64,000 bases of DNA from Streptomyces tubercidicus (lineage in GTDB: Bacteria; Actinomycetota; Actinomycetes; Streptomycetales; Streptomycetaceae), in contig NZ_CP114205.1 in NCBI RefSeq assembly GCF_027497495.1, positions 3,348,001 through 3,412,000 on the forward strand. Direction: 5' to 3'. The notes beneath the pieces are model-generated. The model saw only the letters and a list, made by a program, of their open reading frames with translations. It searched no databases and was not told where the DNA came from. The first letter of the stretch is position 1, and each line of letters begins with the position of its first letter. This document shows, piece after piece, positions 47,964-56,548 of the stretch. Both the position numbers and the translations under genes were made by a program.

Positions 47964-49010
47964 TCAGCCGTACCGGCGGCGCATCACCCGGAAGGCGATC
48001 ACGGTCAGCACGGCCGTCAGGGCGAGCACGATCCCGCTCTCGATCCACGCCAGCGGCCAGTGGTGCGACGCCGGGTGGCTGTCCATGTACTGGCCGACCA
48101 CATCGTGGCTGCGCAGACAGCCCTCGTAGTTCCCGGCGGACTGACAGACCGTGTCGGGCAGATGGGCACCGGAGCGGGTGTGGTAGCCCTGCCCCACGCC
48201 CCAGGCGTTGTCCGGCAGCTGGGCCGACTCCTTGGGCCCGAACTCGGTGCTGACGACCGGCATCAGGTACGGCCTGAGCAGCTTGAGCCCACCCTGGAGC
48301 GCGACCATGGCGCTCAGCGTCACGCCCATCGTCAGCACCGTACGGCGCAGCAGCAGACCGGCCAGCACCCCGACCGCCAGGGCCAGCAGGGAGTAGGCGA
48401 CCGGCACCGGGCCGAGCGCGGCGAAGTCGAGAGTCGAGTACCAGTAGGCGCCGGAGACCTCGTCGCCGACGACCGCCCACATCCAGGCGAACACGGCCGA
48501 GAGCACCGTGGTGGCGGCCAGCACGACCAGCGCGGGCACCGCGGTCTTCGCCGCCAGCCAGCGCAGCGGGCCGACCGACTGGCTCAGGACGAGCTTGTGG
48601 GTGCCGGCCTCCATCTCCCGGGCGATCAGCGGTGCGGCGAGGAACACGCCGATCAGCACGGGCAGCAACATCAGCCCCATCTCGGCGAGTTGCAGGGGCT
48701 GGCCGTAGGTGCCGCGGAATTCGGTGACCGCTTCCTGGGTGCCGTCGCAGCGCGGGACGAGGGAGATCATCGAGCAGCCCTCGATGTGGTGGGACGCGAT
48801 GAACTCACCCGCCCGGCTGCGCAGCACCGCGCACCAGACCGCGCCGCCCACCACGGCGGCCAGCAGCAGGCCGAAGAACAGCCGGTGCTGCCGCCAGACC
48901 AGCCAGGCGAGACCTCGCAGCGGTCCGCGGCCGCCCGGCTCCCCGGCCTCGTCCGGATCGCTCGCGGCGGGTCCGGACCCGTTCGCCCCGAGGTGTGCTG
49001 TGGTGGTCAT
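47964..49010 (-). CDS. ABC transporter permease
   Basis: 348 residues with about six membrane segments (near 45-65, 110-130, 155-180, 205-225, 228-248, 320-340) and an extracellular domain between the last two that contains several Cys and the loop DTVCQSAGNYEGC. LIAREMEAGTHKLVLSQSV is characteristic of ABC-2-type permeases paired with antibiotic-export or resistance ATPases. Its ATG overlaps the stop of the ATPase gene (ATGA). Likely forms a homodimeric exporter or membrane-sensing complex; cargo unknown. Confidence 0.85.
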   Translation of the reverse strand: MTTTAHLGANGSGPAASDPDEAGEPGGRGPLRGLAWLVWRQHRLFFGLLLAAVVGGAVWCAVLRSRAGEFIASHHIEGCSMISLVPRCDGTQEAVTEFRGTYGQPLQLAEMGLMLLPVLIGVFLAAPLIAREMEAGTHKLVLSQSVGPLRWLAAKTAVPALVVLAATTVLSAVFAWMWAVVGDEVSGAYWYSTLDFAALGPVPVAYSLLALAVGVLAGLLLRRTVLTMGVTLSAMVALQGGLKLLRPYLMPVVSTEFGPKESAQLPDNAWGVGQGYHTRSGAHLPDTVCQSAGNYEGCLRSHDVVGQYMDSHPASHHWPLAWIESGIVLALTAVLTVIAFRVMRRRYG

Positions 49011-50134
49011 GCCGCCGCTCCCTTGCCGATGTGGCCGATGTGATGGGTGTGCCGTGTGCGTGGTGCGCTGTCCGGCGGGTTCTGCCGGACGTCCCGCAGA
49101 GCGGCCGGGCCGCGCAGACCTGCCGGGCCGCGCGGCCCGTTGCGCGGCATACCGGGGATGCCGGGGTTGTTGCCGGGCCGGCGGCGTACGGGTGCCGCGA
49201 CCGGTTCCGCGCTGGGTGCGATCAGGTCGGGTGCGCCGGGCGCGCGCAGATAGGCCAGCAGAAGCTCTTCCAGGGACGGCTCCGCGGCCTCCCAGGGACC
49301 GGCGGCCACCGGGCCCTTCCGCCGTACGACGGCGGTGAAGTGACGCCCGGACAGCTGTGCCTCGACGACCGGATGCGCGGCGATCGCGGGCGGCAGCGCC
49401 TCGCCCCGGCGCTGCCCCATCACCAGGGCGTGCGCCCCGATGAGGTCATCGACCTCGCCCGCGAGCCGCACCCGGCCGTCGCCCAGCACCAGCAGATAGT
49501 CACAGACCCCGTCGAGCTCGGCGAGCAGGTCCGACGAGAGCACGACGGTGGTGCCGTGCTCGGCGGCCTGGGCCAGCAGCAGCGCGGCGATCCGGTGCCG
49601 TACGAGCGGGTCGAGACCGGCGAACGGCTCGTCGAGCAGCAGGAGTTCGGGGCTCTTGGCGAAGGCGAGGGCCAGCGCGAGGCGGGTGCGCTGTCCGCCG
49701 GAGAGGGTGCCGGTCCGGGCGTCGAGGGGGATCTGGCCGTCCCGGACGATCCGTTCGGCGCACCGCGGGTTCCAGCGGCCGGGGTTGAGCTCGCGGCCCA
49801 TCCGCAGGGTCTCGGCGACCGTCAGCCGCGGATAGAGCGGCTTTTCCTGGGTGAGGTGGGCGACCCGGACACGGGCCGAGGCGCCGGCCGGGGCCTCACC
49901 CCAGACCCGTACGGACCCCTCGCGGGGGCGGGCCAGCCCGGAGACGAGCGAGAGCAGCGTGCTCTTACCGGCGCCGCTGGGCCCGACCAGCGCGCAGATA
50001 CGGCCGGCCGGCAGCCGGAAGGTGCAGTCGCGCAGCGCCCAGCGACGGCGGTATCGCGCGCCGAGGCCGACCGCCTCGATGGCGGTACGCCCCGAGGTCC
50101 GCCCGGTCCCGTGGTCCATGACCATCGACCGCAT
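49007..50134 (-). CDS. ABC transporter ATP-binding protein
   Basis: 375 residues from ATG 50134 (ATG 50125 or 50119 are alternatives). Walker A is GPSGAGKST, the signature motif LSGGQRTRLALA, Walker B LLLLDEP with FAGLD, then a switch region lacking a classical His (SSDLLAELDGV). A C-terminal domain and a disordered basic, Pro/Gly-rich tail (~305-375, ending HTHHIGHIGK) follow; the His-rich end is unusual. Works with the overlapping permease gene. Confidence 0.9.
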   Translation of the reverse strand: MRSMVMDHGTGRTSGRTAIEAVGLGARYRRRWALRDCTFRLPAGRICALVGPSGAGKSTLLSLVSGLARPREGSVRVWGEAPAGASARVRVAHLTQEKPLYPRLTVAETLRMGRELNPGRWNPRCAERIVRDGQIPLDARTGTLSGGQRTRLALALAFAKSPELLLLDEPFAGLDPLVRHRIAALLLAQAAEHGTTVVLSSDLLAELDGVCDYLLVLGDGRVRLAGEVDDLIGAHALVMGQRRGEALPPAIAAHPVVEAQLSGRHFTAVVRRKGPVAAGPWEAAEPSLEELLLAYLRAPGAPDLIAPSAEPVAAPVRRRPGNNPGIPGMPRNGPRGPAGLRGPAALRDVRQNPPDSAPRTRHTHHIGHIGKGAAA

Positions 50135-50156
50135 CCCGCCCCCCCCTAAGCCATTC

Positions 50157-50172
50157 CACTAATTAAGTAGTG
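50157..50172. promoter_or_regulatory. GntR/YtrA-like operator before the ABC transporter
   Basis: cactaattaagtagtg has inverted arms cacta and tagtg around an A/T centre, 22 bases before the ATPase ATG. It is a very A/T-rich palindrome in very GC-rich DNA, like the sites of YtrA-subfamily GntR repressors that control similar ABC pairs. No gntR gene lies next to it. The rest of the 304-base gap (50135-50438) holds only the stem-loop at 50384-50415. Confidence 0.5.
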
Positions 50173-50383
50173 AAAGGGTGGGGGAAGTGGGCTGCACCTG
50201 TCAACCTCACCCGCTCGGGCGGCGTCGGCCATGTCGCCCACGCCGTCCACCCCGGCCATACCGGCCGCTACTGAAGCTGCACTGCGAGCAGCTTCAACTC
50301 CACTACATCCAGGCCGAGTTGATCGGACGCAACACCGTCCCGGCCCGCGGGGCCGGGCGCAGCACCAAGCGCCGCAACACAGC

Positions 50384-50415
50384 CGAAGGGGCGGCCCTGG
50401 TGGACCGCCCCTTCG
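50384..50415 (-). terminator. Stem-loop terminator of mshD
   Basis: cgaaggggcgg (50384-50394) pairs perfectly with ccgccccttcg (50405-50415) around a ten-base loop, 24 bases past the mshD stop. Confidence 0.75.
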
Positions 50416-50438
50416 CGCCTCAGCTACCGCCCGCTCCC

Positions 50439-51377
50439 TCAGGTCTCCGACCGGTACATCAGATCCGTCTCGTGCGTCGCGAAGCCCATCCGCTCATACA
50501 CGGTCACCGCCGCCTTGTTGTCCGCGTCCACGTACAGCATCGCCGTCGGCAGCCCCTGACCGGCCAGATGGCGCAGGCCGATCGAGGTCAGCGCCTTGCC
50601 CAGGCCGCCGCCCTGGGCGCCCGGCCGCACGCCCAGCACATAGACCTCCCCGAGGCCCTCGTCGGCGTGCACCTTGGTCCAGTGGAAGCCGATCATCCGC
50701 CCGTCCTTCTCCGCCAGGAAGAAGCCCTTGGGGTCGAACCACGCCTCGGCCTTGCGGTCGTCCAGATCGCGCTGGATCAGCGAACCCTGCTCCGGATGGT
50801 GCGCGAACGCCTCCGCATTCGTCTCCAGCCAGGCCGCGTCATCGGTGCCCGGCTGGAAGGTCCGCACGGACACCCCCTCCGGGAGCACCGGCTCCGGCAG
50901 CTCCAGATCCGTCAGCGAGCGCCGCATCTGCCGCAGCTCCCGGAACATCGTCAGCCCCAGGGTCTGGGCGAGGTGCCGGGCCGCCGGATGCCCGCCGTGC
51001 GCCCAGACGCGCAGCCGGCGCCCGGACTGCTCCAGCAGCTCGCCGCCCAGCGCCCGGCCGTGCCCACGGCCCCGGTGCCCCGGGTGGACCACGAGTTCGG
51101 CGGCCGGTGCCTCCACCGGGTCGGTGTCCTCCAGCTGCCCGTACGCGACCAGCTCCTCGCCCTCGTCGCCACGCGCGTACACCAGCACATGGCGCACACC
51201 GGCGCGGCTTCCCCCGCGCAGCTGCAGCCGCCCCTGCTCGGACACGGCGGGCTGCCCGTCCGTCCGCGCGGCCCGCTCGATCAGCCCGAGGACGGCCGCG
51301 CCCGCTTCCGGCGCCAGATCGTCGACCACCTGGATCCTGCGGCCGGCCCGGCCCATCTCCTGTGCAGCGTCATTCAT
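50439..51377 (-). CDS. mshD: Mycothiol synthase (acetyltransferase, last mycothiol step)
   Basis: 312 residues from ATG 51377, the family length. Two tandem GNAT domains: N-terminal (~15-150, VVHPGHRGRGHGRALGGELL for acetyl-CoA) and C-terminal (~165-312, VYVLGVRPGAQGGGLGKALT). FLAEKDGRMIGFHWTKVH is conserved in MshD. It acetylates Cys-GlcN-inositol with acetyl-CoA to give mycothiol. Completes the pathway begun by MshA at 17897-19267. Confidence 0.95.
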   Translation of the reverse strand: MNDAAQEMGRAGRRIQVVDDLAPEAGAAVLGLIERAARTDGQPAVSEQGRLQLRGGSRAGVRHVLVYARGDEGEELVAYGQLEDTDPVEAPAAELVVHPGHRGRGHGRALGGELLEQSGRRLRVWAHGGHPAARHLAQTLGLTMFRELRQMRRSLTDLELPEPVLPEGVSVRTFQPGTDDAAWLETNAEAFAHHPEQGSLIQRDLDDRKAEAWFDPKGFFLAEKDGRMIGFHWTKVHADEGLGEVYVLGVRPGAQGGGLGKALTSIGLRHLAGQGLPTAMLYVDADNKAAVTVYERMGFATHETDLMYRSET

Positions 51378-51530
51378 GTGTGAAGCGTACGACCCCGCCG
51401 GGTTCCCGGCGGGGTACCACCCGCACTCCGTCCCTCCCCGGCAACCCGCCCGTCACCCGGGCACCCCTGTTGCACTACACGCGTCGACAATAAGCTGCCG
51501 TCCGCTCAGGAACATCCAGGAGGGGACCCC

Positions 51531-53348
51531 ATGCCAGCGACACCGCAACGGCGCCGCACCGTACGAAGATTGACGATCGGCGCCGCCGTACTGGCCGCCG
51601 CAGGAATTGCCGCCGGCGCCCTGCCGGCCGGCGCCGACACCGGCCGCACCGGCCACTCCGCCCGCAGCGGGCGCACCGTCGATGTCCAGCTGCTCTCCTT
51701 CAACGACTTCCACGGCAACCTGGAACCGCCGCAGGGCTCCTCCGGCACGGTCGAGGAGGTCCAGCCGGACGGCAGCAAGAAGAGCGTCCCGGCGGGCGGC
51801 GCCGAGTACCTCGCGCAGTCCCTCCGCACGGCCCGTAAGGGTCACCCCTACTCCGTCACCGCCGCGGCCGGTGACCTGGTCGGGGCCAGCCCGCTGCTGT
51901 CCGGGCTGTTCCACGACGAGCCGACCGTCGAGGCGATGAACAAGCTGGGCCTCGATGTCACCTCCGTCGGCAACCACGAATTCGACGAGGGCCGGACCGA
52001 ACTGACGCGCCTTCAGAAGGGCGGCTGTCACCCGAAGGACGGCTGCTACGAGGACGGCCGGAAGTACCGGGGCGCCGCGTTCCCCTACCTCACGGCGAAC
52101 GTCACCGACGAGAAGACCCGCAAGCCGCTGCTCAAGCCGTACACCGTCTGGAAGCACAAGGGCGTCAAGATCGGCTTCATCGGGGTGACCCTGGAGGGCA
52201 CCCCGGACATCGTCAACGCCGAGGGCATCAAGGGCCTGAAGTTCCACGACGAGGTCAAGACGATCAACAAGTACGCCAAGGTGCTGAACAAGCAGGGCGT
52301 GAAGTCGGTCGTCGCCCTCATCCACGAAGGCGGTCTGCCCGCCTCCACCTCCTACAACTACAACTGCGACAGCCCCGGCGACGGCGACGGGATCTCGGGC
52401 CCGATCACCGAGATCGCCAAGCACGTCACACCGCAGGTCGACGCGCTGGTCACCGGCCACACCCACCAGGCGTACGCCTGCACCATCCCGGACCCGTCCG
52501 GAAAGCCGCGCACCGTCACCTCCGCCGCGTCGTACGGCAAGCTCTTCACCGACACCACGCTCACCTACGACCGCCGCACCCACGACATCGTGCGGACCGC
52601 AGTCAAGGCACCCGGAGCGGTCAACCACGTCGTCGACCGCACCCAGCCCAAGGCCGCGGACATGACGTCGCTGATCGCCCGCTGGAACAAGCTGGCCGCG
52701 CCGGTCGCCGGCCGCCCCGTCGGCCATATCTCCGCCGATATCGCCGGCCGCGGCGCGAACGCCCCCGAGGCCCCGCTCGGCGACGTCATCGCCGACGCCC
52801 AGCTCGAAGCCACCAAGGCGGACGGCAAGGGCGGCGCCCAGCTCGCGCTGATGAACCCCGGCGGTGTGCGCTCCGACCTCGCCTTCAAGGCCTCCGGCTC
52901 GGAGGGCGACGGCGTGGTCACCTACGGCGAGGCGTTCACCGTCCAGCCCTTCACCAACATGCTGAACGTCATCGACCTCACCGGCGCCCAGCTCCTCACC
53001 GGCCTCCAGCAGCAGGTCAGCGGCCCCAACGCGGCCTCCCCCAAGATCCTCCAGGTCTCCAAGGGCCTCACCTACACCCTGGACATGACCAAGTCGGGCA
53101 CCGACCGCATCGTCAAGGACTCCGTCAAGCTGAACGGCGAGCCGCTTGACCCGGCCAAGACCTACCGCGTCGCCATGAACGAGTTCCTGGCCGGCGGCGG
53201 CGACGGCTTCCCCGCCTTCAAAAACGCCAACAACAAGTACGTCGGCCCCTCCGACCTGGACGCCTTCACCACGTACCTGACGGCCCACTCGTCGGCGGAC
53301 AAGCCCCTGACTCCGCCGAAGACCGACCGGATCACGGTCGTGAAGTAG
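51531..53348 (+). CDS. Secreted 5'-nucleotidase / UDP-sugar hydrolase
   Basis: 605 residues from ATG 51531. A twin-arginine-like N-terminus (QRRRTVRRLTIGAAVLAAAG) ends near ADTGR, so it is exported, probably via Tat. The metallophosphatase domain has all metal motifs: SFNDFHGN, AGDLVGASPLLSG, GNHEFDEG, ALIHEGG and GHTHQAY. The C-terminal substrate domain has NPGGVRSDL and NEFLAGGGDGFPAF. It dephosphorylates external nucleotides to release phosphate; the S. coelicolor counterpart is known to be PhoP-dependent. No convincing PHO box is visible in the 153-base upstream region. Confidence 0.95.
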   Translation: MPATPQRRRTVRRLTIGAAVLAAAGIAAGALPAGADTGRTGHSARSGRTVDVQLLSFNDFHGNLEPPQGSSGTVEEVQPDGSKKSVPAGGAEYLAQSLRTARKGHPYSVTAAAGDLVGASPLLSGLFHDEPTVEAMNKLGLDVTSVGNHEFDEGRTELTRLQKGGCHPKDGCYEDGRKYRGAAFPYLTANVTDEKTRKPLLKPYTVWKHKGVKIGFIGVTLEGTPDIVNAEGIKGLKFHDEVKTINKYAKVLNKQGVKSVVALIHEGGLPASTSYNYNCDSPGDGDGISGPITEIAKHVTPQVDALVTGHTHQAYACTIPDPSGKPRTVTSAASYGKLFTDTTLTYDRRTHDIVRTAVKAPGAVNHVVDRTQPKAADMTSLIARWNKLAAPVAGRPVGHISADIAGRGANAPEAPLGDVIADAQLEATKADGKGGAQLALMNPGGVRSDLAFKASGSEGDGVVTYGEAFTVQPFTNMLNVIDLTGAQLLTGLQQQVSGPNAASPKILQVSKGLTYTLDMTKSGTDRIVKDSVKLNGEPLDPAKTYRVAMNEFLAGGGDGFPAFKNANNKYVGPSDLDAFTTYLTAHSSADKPLTPPKTDRITVVK

Positions 53349-53404
53349 GCGGCGGGGCCGACGCCCAGACCGCCTCGGCGCTCCGCCCCGCCCGGCCCCA
53401 TACG

Positions 53405-53441
53405 ACGTCCCCGCTCCGGTCAGTAGCCGGGGCGGGGACGT
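53405..53441 (+). terminator. Stem-loop terminator after the 5'-nucleotidase gene
   Basis: acgtccccgctccgg (53405-53419) pairs with ccggggcggggacgt (53427-53441) over 15 bp with one mismatch and a seven-base loop. Confidence 0.75.
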
Positions 53442-53560
53442 GTGCGTCAGGGCGGGGCCCTGGGCATCGGGGCGGGGCCTCTCGCCTCGTACGGCCCCTC
53501 GCCAGTCCGATCCAGCCGGGGGCATGGCGCCGGCTGGCCTCTGCCCCACGGCGGCTCCGG

Positions 53561-54046
53561 TCAGTCAGCGGCATCGCGCGTCGCCCCCTCAGGCCAGACG
53601 ATGTCCACCGGCACCCCGATACGCCGTGCGTAAGCGACCACGTCGGCGGTCCCGCCGAAGCCACGCGCCGCCTCGCCGTCCCACACCGCGATCAACCGGT
53701 CGACCAGCCCCACCAGGATCTCGCTCCCCGCCATATGTGCCTGCGAGGTCGATTCGTCCATGTCCGTGTGGTGGACTTCCACGGCCTGTCGCAGCAGCGC
53801 GTCGTACGTGGCGTGATGCGTGGAAGGCAGGCCATCCCGGTACCGGTCAGCAGGAATCACCACCTCAATGCGACCGCCCACCGCGAGCACGGACTCGGCA
53901 AACCACGAGTCGGGCCCGTCAGCGACACACGAAACACCACACAGTTCCGTCGGTTCGTACTTCTTCACCTCGGCATCAAGGCCGGGCCGGACGAGCTTTT
54001 CGACAGCGGCCGACAGCCCCCGATGCCCCGTGATTCCGACCTTCAC
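53561..54046 (-). CDS. SLOG-like nucleotide-binding protein
   Basis: 161 residues from GTG 54046, with gaaagg about nine bases upstream. It begins VKVGITGHRGLSAAVEKLVR, the GxTGHR pattern of SLOG/DprA-like Rossmann folds, and later has AGSEILVGLVDRLIAVWDGE and GGTADVVAYARRIG, with the typical acidic/Gly phosphate-binding segment (GFGGTADVV). SLOG proteins bind or hydrolyse nucleotide-derived ligands and often serve signalling or defence. It lies downstream of the XRE-TPR gene on the same strand (22-base gap). Confidence 0.72.
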   Translation of the reverse strand: MKVGITGHRGLSAAVEKLVRPGLDAEVKKYEPTELCGVSCVADGPDSWFAESVLAVGGRIEVVIPADRYRDGLPSTHHATYDALLRQAVEVHHTDMDESTSQAHMAGSEILVGLVDRLIAVWDGEAARGFGGTADVVAYARRIGVPVDIVWPEGATRDAAD

Positions 54047-54068
54047 AGCGGCACACCTTTCGTCGTGG

Positions 54069-55334
54069 TCAGAGGACGACTCCATAGAGGCGTTCATCGA
54101 AATCACGCACGATCTTCGCCGGCGTTGCCGATGTGTAGCCCCTGCGTAGCGCACGTGCCCGTTCAACGATCCGGCCAGACTTGTATCGCAGACCGATCTC
54201 CAATGCACGCGTGCCCAATCCGAACGCCGCGTCCAGGCGCCCCCCTGTCAGGTGCCCAGACGCTAGGTCGAGCGTCAACAACGCCCGTTGCTTCTCATGC
54301 CCAGCCGCCATGACCGCCCCGGCTGATTCCTGGGCACCTGACACCCATCGTGGAATCCCAAGACGAGCACCGCAGGCGACACGGCACGCGGCAACCTTGC
54401 TTTCGTTGAAAGTGAAAACCCAAGGCCATGGCGGCGGGTCATCTTCTGTGATCTTTTCCGCGGAACGAGCCGCAGCGGTCAGTGCCGCATCTGCTGCTGA
54501 CTCGTTCCCCGCCGCAGCATGGGCCAGCGCTTCCACACTGGACAGCCACGCAACAGCGATGTGCGGGGGTCCTGCGCCAAGCTGTTTGCGTGCGGCGCGG
54601 CAAAGACCCAACGCCTGTGAACCGTTGCCTGCATGTGCTTCAAACTGCGCCAAGCTGCCTACCTGATAGGCCGTCAGTAGAGGATTGGCCGCACGCCGCG
54701 CCGCTTTCACTGAGGAGCCGTACCAAGTGCGGGCCGATCCGTAGTCCCCCATGTCCCATGAGAGCCAAGCGGCAAAGCCGGCGACTTCGCTCCCCACGGC
54801 AGCGAGCCGTACCCGCTGCTCATTTGTCTCGGCCTCACCGGCCAAGCCTTGCGCCAATCGCAGGTGCCCCAAGACTGGTTCCACAAGGAGACGCGAGGCG
54901 GTAGAGCCGTCCATCCGGCGAAATGCCGAGGTGGCCACACGCAGTGTGGCAGCTTGCCCGCCGTCCGCCGGCTGAGCACGAGCAGCCGGAAAAGCCTCAA
55001 AGGCCGGCGCGACGGCAACGGCCACAGCCCCCGCCAGGAAATTACGCCGTTCCACGTCAGTTCCCTCAACTTTCGCAGCGAGAGCCGCTGTGTGATCGGC
55101 GAGGCCGACCAAGTACGGAGGAATCTGTAAGTACTTTGCCGCGCTGGCCAATTGTGCAGTCTCGTACGAGTCAGCCCCACGCTTCTCCAGACGCGACACA
55201 GCGGACTGGCTCGTTCCGCAGGCTTCCCCAAGCTGCTTTTGGGACACGCGCTGTGCCATCCGTGCAAGCTTCACGACCTTGCCGTAGTCGCCCACTCGTG
55301 ACGCCTCCCGGATCGCTTGGGACGCCCAATTCAT
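54069..55334 (-). CDS. XRE-type regulator with TPR-like domain
   Basis: 421 residues from ATG 55334, with ggaagg upstream. HTH at ~18-70 (VVKLARMAQRVSQKQLGEAC, SQSAVSRLEKRG). The linker contains ERRNFLAGAVAVAVAPAFE, a hydrophobic stretch common in these regulators. The C-terminal ~300 residues are helical repeats (GSLAQFEAHAGNGSQALGLC). Same class as the 33420-34760 protein but not a close copy. Divergent from a three-gene unit that begins at 55492, and cotranscribed with the SLOG-like gene. Confidence 0.85.
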   Translation of the reverse strand: MNWASQAIREASRVGDYGKVVKLARMAQRVSQKQLGEACGTSQSAVSRLEKRGADSYETAQLASAAKYLQIPPYLVGLADHTAALAAKVEGTDVERRNFLAGAVAVAVAPAFEAFPAARAQPADGGQAATLRVATSAFRRMDGSTASRLLVEPVLGHLRLAQGLAGEAETNEQRVRLAAVGSEVAGFAAWLSWDMGDYGSARTWYGSSVKAARRAANPLLTAYQVGSLAQFEAHAGNGSQALGLCRAARKQLGAGPPHIAVAWLSSVEALAHAAAGNESAADAALTAAARSAEKITEDDPPPWPWVFTFNESKVAACRVACGARLGIPRWVSGAQESAGAVMAAGHEKQRALLTLDLASGHLTGGRLDAAFGLGTRALEIGLRYKSGRIVERARALRRGYTSATPAKIVRDFDERLYGVVL

Positions 55335-55491
55335 CCGCACCACCCTTCCGGTTGTACAAGGTCCACCCCCGGCCTCGCCGCCACCATGCACTTGGCGCAT
55401 AGCCGTATGCAGAAAGTGGGTCATTTCTGGCTCGTCCAGCATGCATGGCGATTGAGTCGGTGCACTACCCGTCACCGGGAGGGAACGCACA

Positions 55492-55872
55492 ATGACGACG
55501 CAACAGAGGGCATCAGCGGGCGAGGAAGCCGCAACCGTCCTCAACGGAAGTGGCCCCGACCTCAACACCGTTCGCTACACGATCAGCCGCGCCCGAGGTC
55601 AGAGCAGCGTGCCGCTGCACTACGACGAGCTGACCGCGCTGGAATCCGAACTCCGCGACTACATCGCGCAGTTGCTGCCTGCCGCCAAGAATGCCGTGGA
55701 CAAGCTCTGGCACGGCGGTACCGCATGGCACCAGCAGGTTTCACGTCTGGACGGCATCGAGCGGCAGGCCGGACAGGGGTTGGGCACAGGTGTGCTCTCG
55801 GCGCACGTCCAGGTGCAGCAGCTCGCCAAGGACTGCCAATGGCTCATCGACTGCCAAGGGCAGCAGCGATGA
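55492..55872 (+). CDS. Small helical protein, DUF6415-like
   Basis: 126 residues from ATG 55492. Pattern ELTALESELRDYIAQLLPAA followed by GIERQAGQGLGTGV and VQQLAKDCQWLI fits DUF6415, a family scattered through Streptomyces beside regulators. Predicted all-alpha, cytoplasmic. Stop overlaps the next ATG (ATGA). Function unknown. Confidence 0.62.
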   Translation: MTTQQRASAGEEAATVLNGSGPDLNTVRYTISRARGQSSVPLHYDELTALESELRDYIAQLLPAAKNAVDKLWHGGTAWHQQVSRLDGIERQAGQGLGTGVLSAHVQVQQLAKDCQWLIDCQGQQR

Positions 55873-56489
55873 CAGACCGGCCAAAGACGAGCCTGCCGAA
55901 GGTCACGCCCGCTCGGAACCAGCTGGCTCCACGGGCGTGGAGCCCGCCCGCGGGGGCACAGGTGGTTCCCCTGCGGATCGACGAGACGCTGGACGTGGTC
56001 CAGGCGCCCGGCATCATCGGCAAGGCGATGCTCGCCCTGGGGAGCACCCCCGTTCCGCACATCGTCGCCCCCGAGGACGACGTGGTGTATTGGCTGCTTC
56101 CGCGCGGCGCCGCCAGCCGCCGTCCGTGGCCCTGGGCTCGTATCTCGCGCTACGTCACCGTGCGCACGGGCATCACCGAGTTCGGCATCCCCGGCACCGA
56201 CCTCAGTGACGGGCCCGGCCCGCACTGGGCGCACCCACCCGGCTGGATGGGCGGCCATGTCGCCGATGAGTGGCTCACCGAAGACCTCGCCGTCTGCACG
56301 CTCGTACACCTGGGGCCGCCTGCGCAGCGCTGCGAGCTGTGCTCCGAACCCCTCTGGCCCGGGGACGGTGTTCATGTCGCGCTCTCGTGCAGCCCGTTGG
56401 AAGCACGGCCCGGTACCAGCCTTCGCGTGCACAGGGAATGCGCCCGAGCGCGCGGGCTCACGCCCCGCCCTGGTGGATCACGGCTGTAG
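55869..56489 (+). CDS. Hypothetical protein with C-terminal zinc site
   Basis: 206 residues, its ATG overlapping the preceding stop. The central part (~70-130: VYWLLPRGAASRRPWPWARI, VTVRTGITEFGIPG) is a compact beta-rich unit with many Trp and Pro. The C-terminus carries CELCSEPLWPGDG, later HRECARARG, a Cys2-His-Cys pattern able to bind zinc. Close relatives are, from memory, common in Streptomyces accessory cassettes next to DUF6415 and XRE genes. No enzymatic motif recognised. Confidence 0.62.
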   Translation: MTDRPKTSLPKVTPARNQLAPRAWSPPAGAQVVPLRIDETLDVVQAPGIIGKAMLALGSTPVPHIVAPEDDVVYWLLPRGAASRRPWPWARISRYVTVRTGITEFGIPGTDLSDGPGPHWAHPPGWMGGHVADEWLTEDLAVCTLVHLGPPAQRCELCSEPLWPGDGVHVALSCSPLEARPGTSLRVHRECARARGLTPRPGGSRL

Positions 56490-56548
56490 GGCGGACAGCC
56501 CGTGCCGGGCGCGAGGACCACAGGAACAGGCAGGACAACGCCCACAGC

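Noticed and set aside
51378..51530. PHO box upstream of the 5'-nucleotidase gene
   Set aside because: Only loose cacccc/gtcaccc text without an 11-base phase.
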